Shown here piece by piece: positions 63,966-64,000 of a stretch of 64,000 bases of DNA. The stretch lies in assembly GCA_023392615.1 (NCBI GenBank), contig JAEVYT010000036.1:186001-250000 (forward strand). Direction: 5' to 3'. How positions within the stretch are numbered: position 1 is the stretch's first letter; every line of letters starts with the position of its first letter. A program made the translations under genes and the position numbers. The stretch comes from Bacillota bacterium (GTDB lineage Bacteria > Bacillota > Clostridia > Lachnospirales > Lachnospiraceae). The notes beneath the pieces were generated by a model that made no database searches, had not been told where the DNA came from, and was given only the letters and a program-made list of their open reading frames with translations.

Positions 63966-64000
63966 AAAATATCTACTCTTTATAAAAATAGAATTCCCTT

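Overview
The window is AT-rich, densely packed and mostly transcribed on the minus strand. Its gene content is that of a low-GC Gram-positive anaerobe: FeoAB with a FeoB-associated Cys-rich peptide, QueH, the CdaA/CdaR c-di-AMP pair, LCP and teichoic-acid-type envelope genes, a Firmicutes-type (T7SSb-like) secretion locus, and strong A/T-rich SigA-type promoters with AGGAGG ribosome sites. A Clostridia member, probably Lachnospiraceae, is the best guess. This is an inference from gene families, not a search.

Layout. 1-6.7 kb: start of a probable dGTPase, a Fur-controlled ferrous iron operon (feoA-feoB-small Cys-rich peptide), queH, a lone receiver protein, hisC and a second aminotransferase. 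6.7-13.6 kb: a long imperfect hairpin, a small membrane protein, a cytidylate-kinase-like protein and a complete branched-chain amino acid ABC importer (livK-H-M-G-F order of transcription) with structured leader and intercistronic RNA. 13.7-24 kb: zinc-ribbon protein, a ClpX paralogue, HtrA protease, a polyprenyl-phosphate sugar transferase and LCP ligase on the plus strand, a polysaccharide/teichoic-acid ABC exporter, and leuA with a long leader. 24-31.5 kb: HPr, cdaR, cdaA, two membrane proteins, and a 1031-residue glycerophosphotransferase-HAD fusion. 31.5-37 kb: an accessory zone with small proteins, LemA, a DUF2207-like protein, hairpins and broken toxin-module fragments. 36.8-41.1 kb: an LXG toxin module (DUF4176 protein, two small helical partners, a membrane protein, an LXG-PoNe DNase toxin and its PoNi immunity protein). 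41.3-58.8 kb: a T7SS-like locus (EsxA, EssC, YukD) joined to a Ser/Thr phospho-signalling set (kinase, PP2C phosphatase, two FHA proteins, a small membrane protein), a CpaE/MinD-like ATPase and a 2015-residue Ig-repeat surface protein. 59-64 kb: a DUF3592 protein with a promoter nearly identical to that of the T7SS operon, a probable 5' group II intron fragment, and a heterodimeric ABC exporter.

Most interesting system. The T7SS-like operon carries no recognisable EssB, EsaA or EssA in this window. It encodes instead a transmembrane kinase, its phosphatase, FHA domains in at least two proteins plus the EssC N-terminus, and two proteins bearing repeated acidic-Ala-Thr-Gly-Leu-Leu motifs that look like phosphothreonine docking sites for the FHA domains. 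The downstream LXG-PoNe module supplies a plausible antibacterial substrate. The twin promoter links the DUF3592 membrane protein to the same regulation. I propose a phospho-switched, minimal T7SSb variant with a giant surface component. The assignment of parts is by sequence pattern, and the mechanism is inference.
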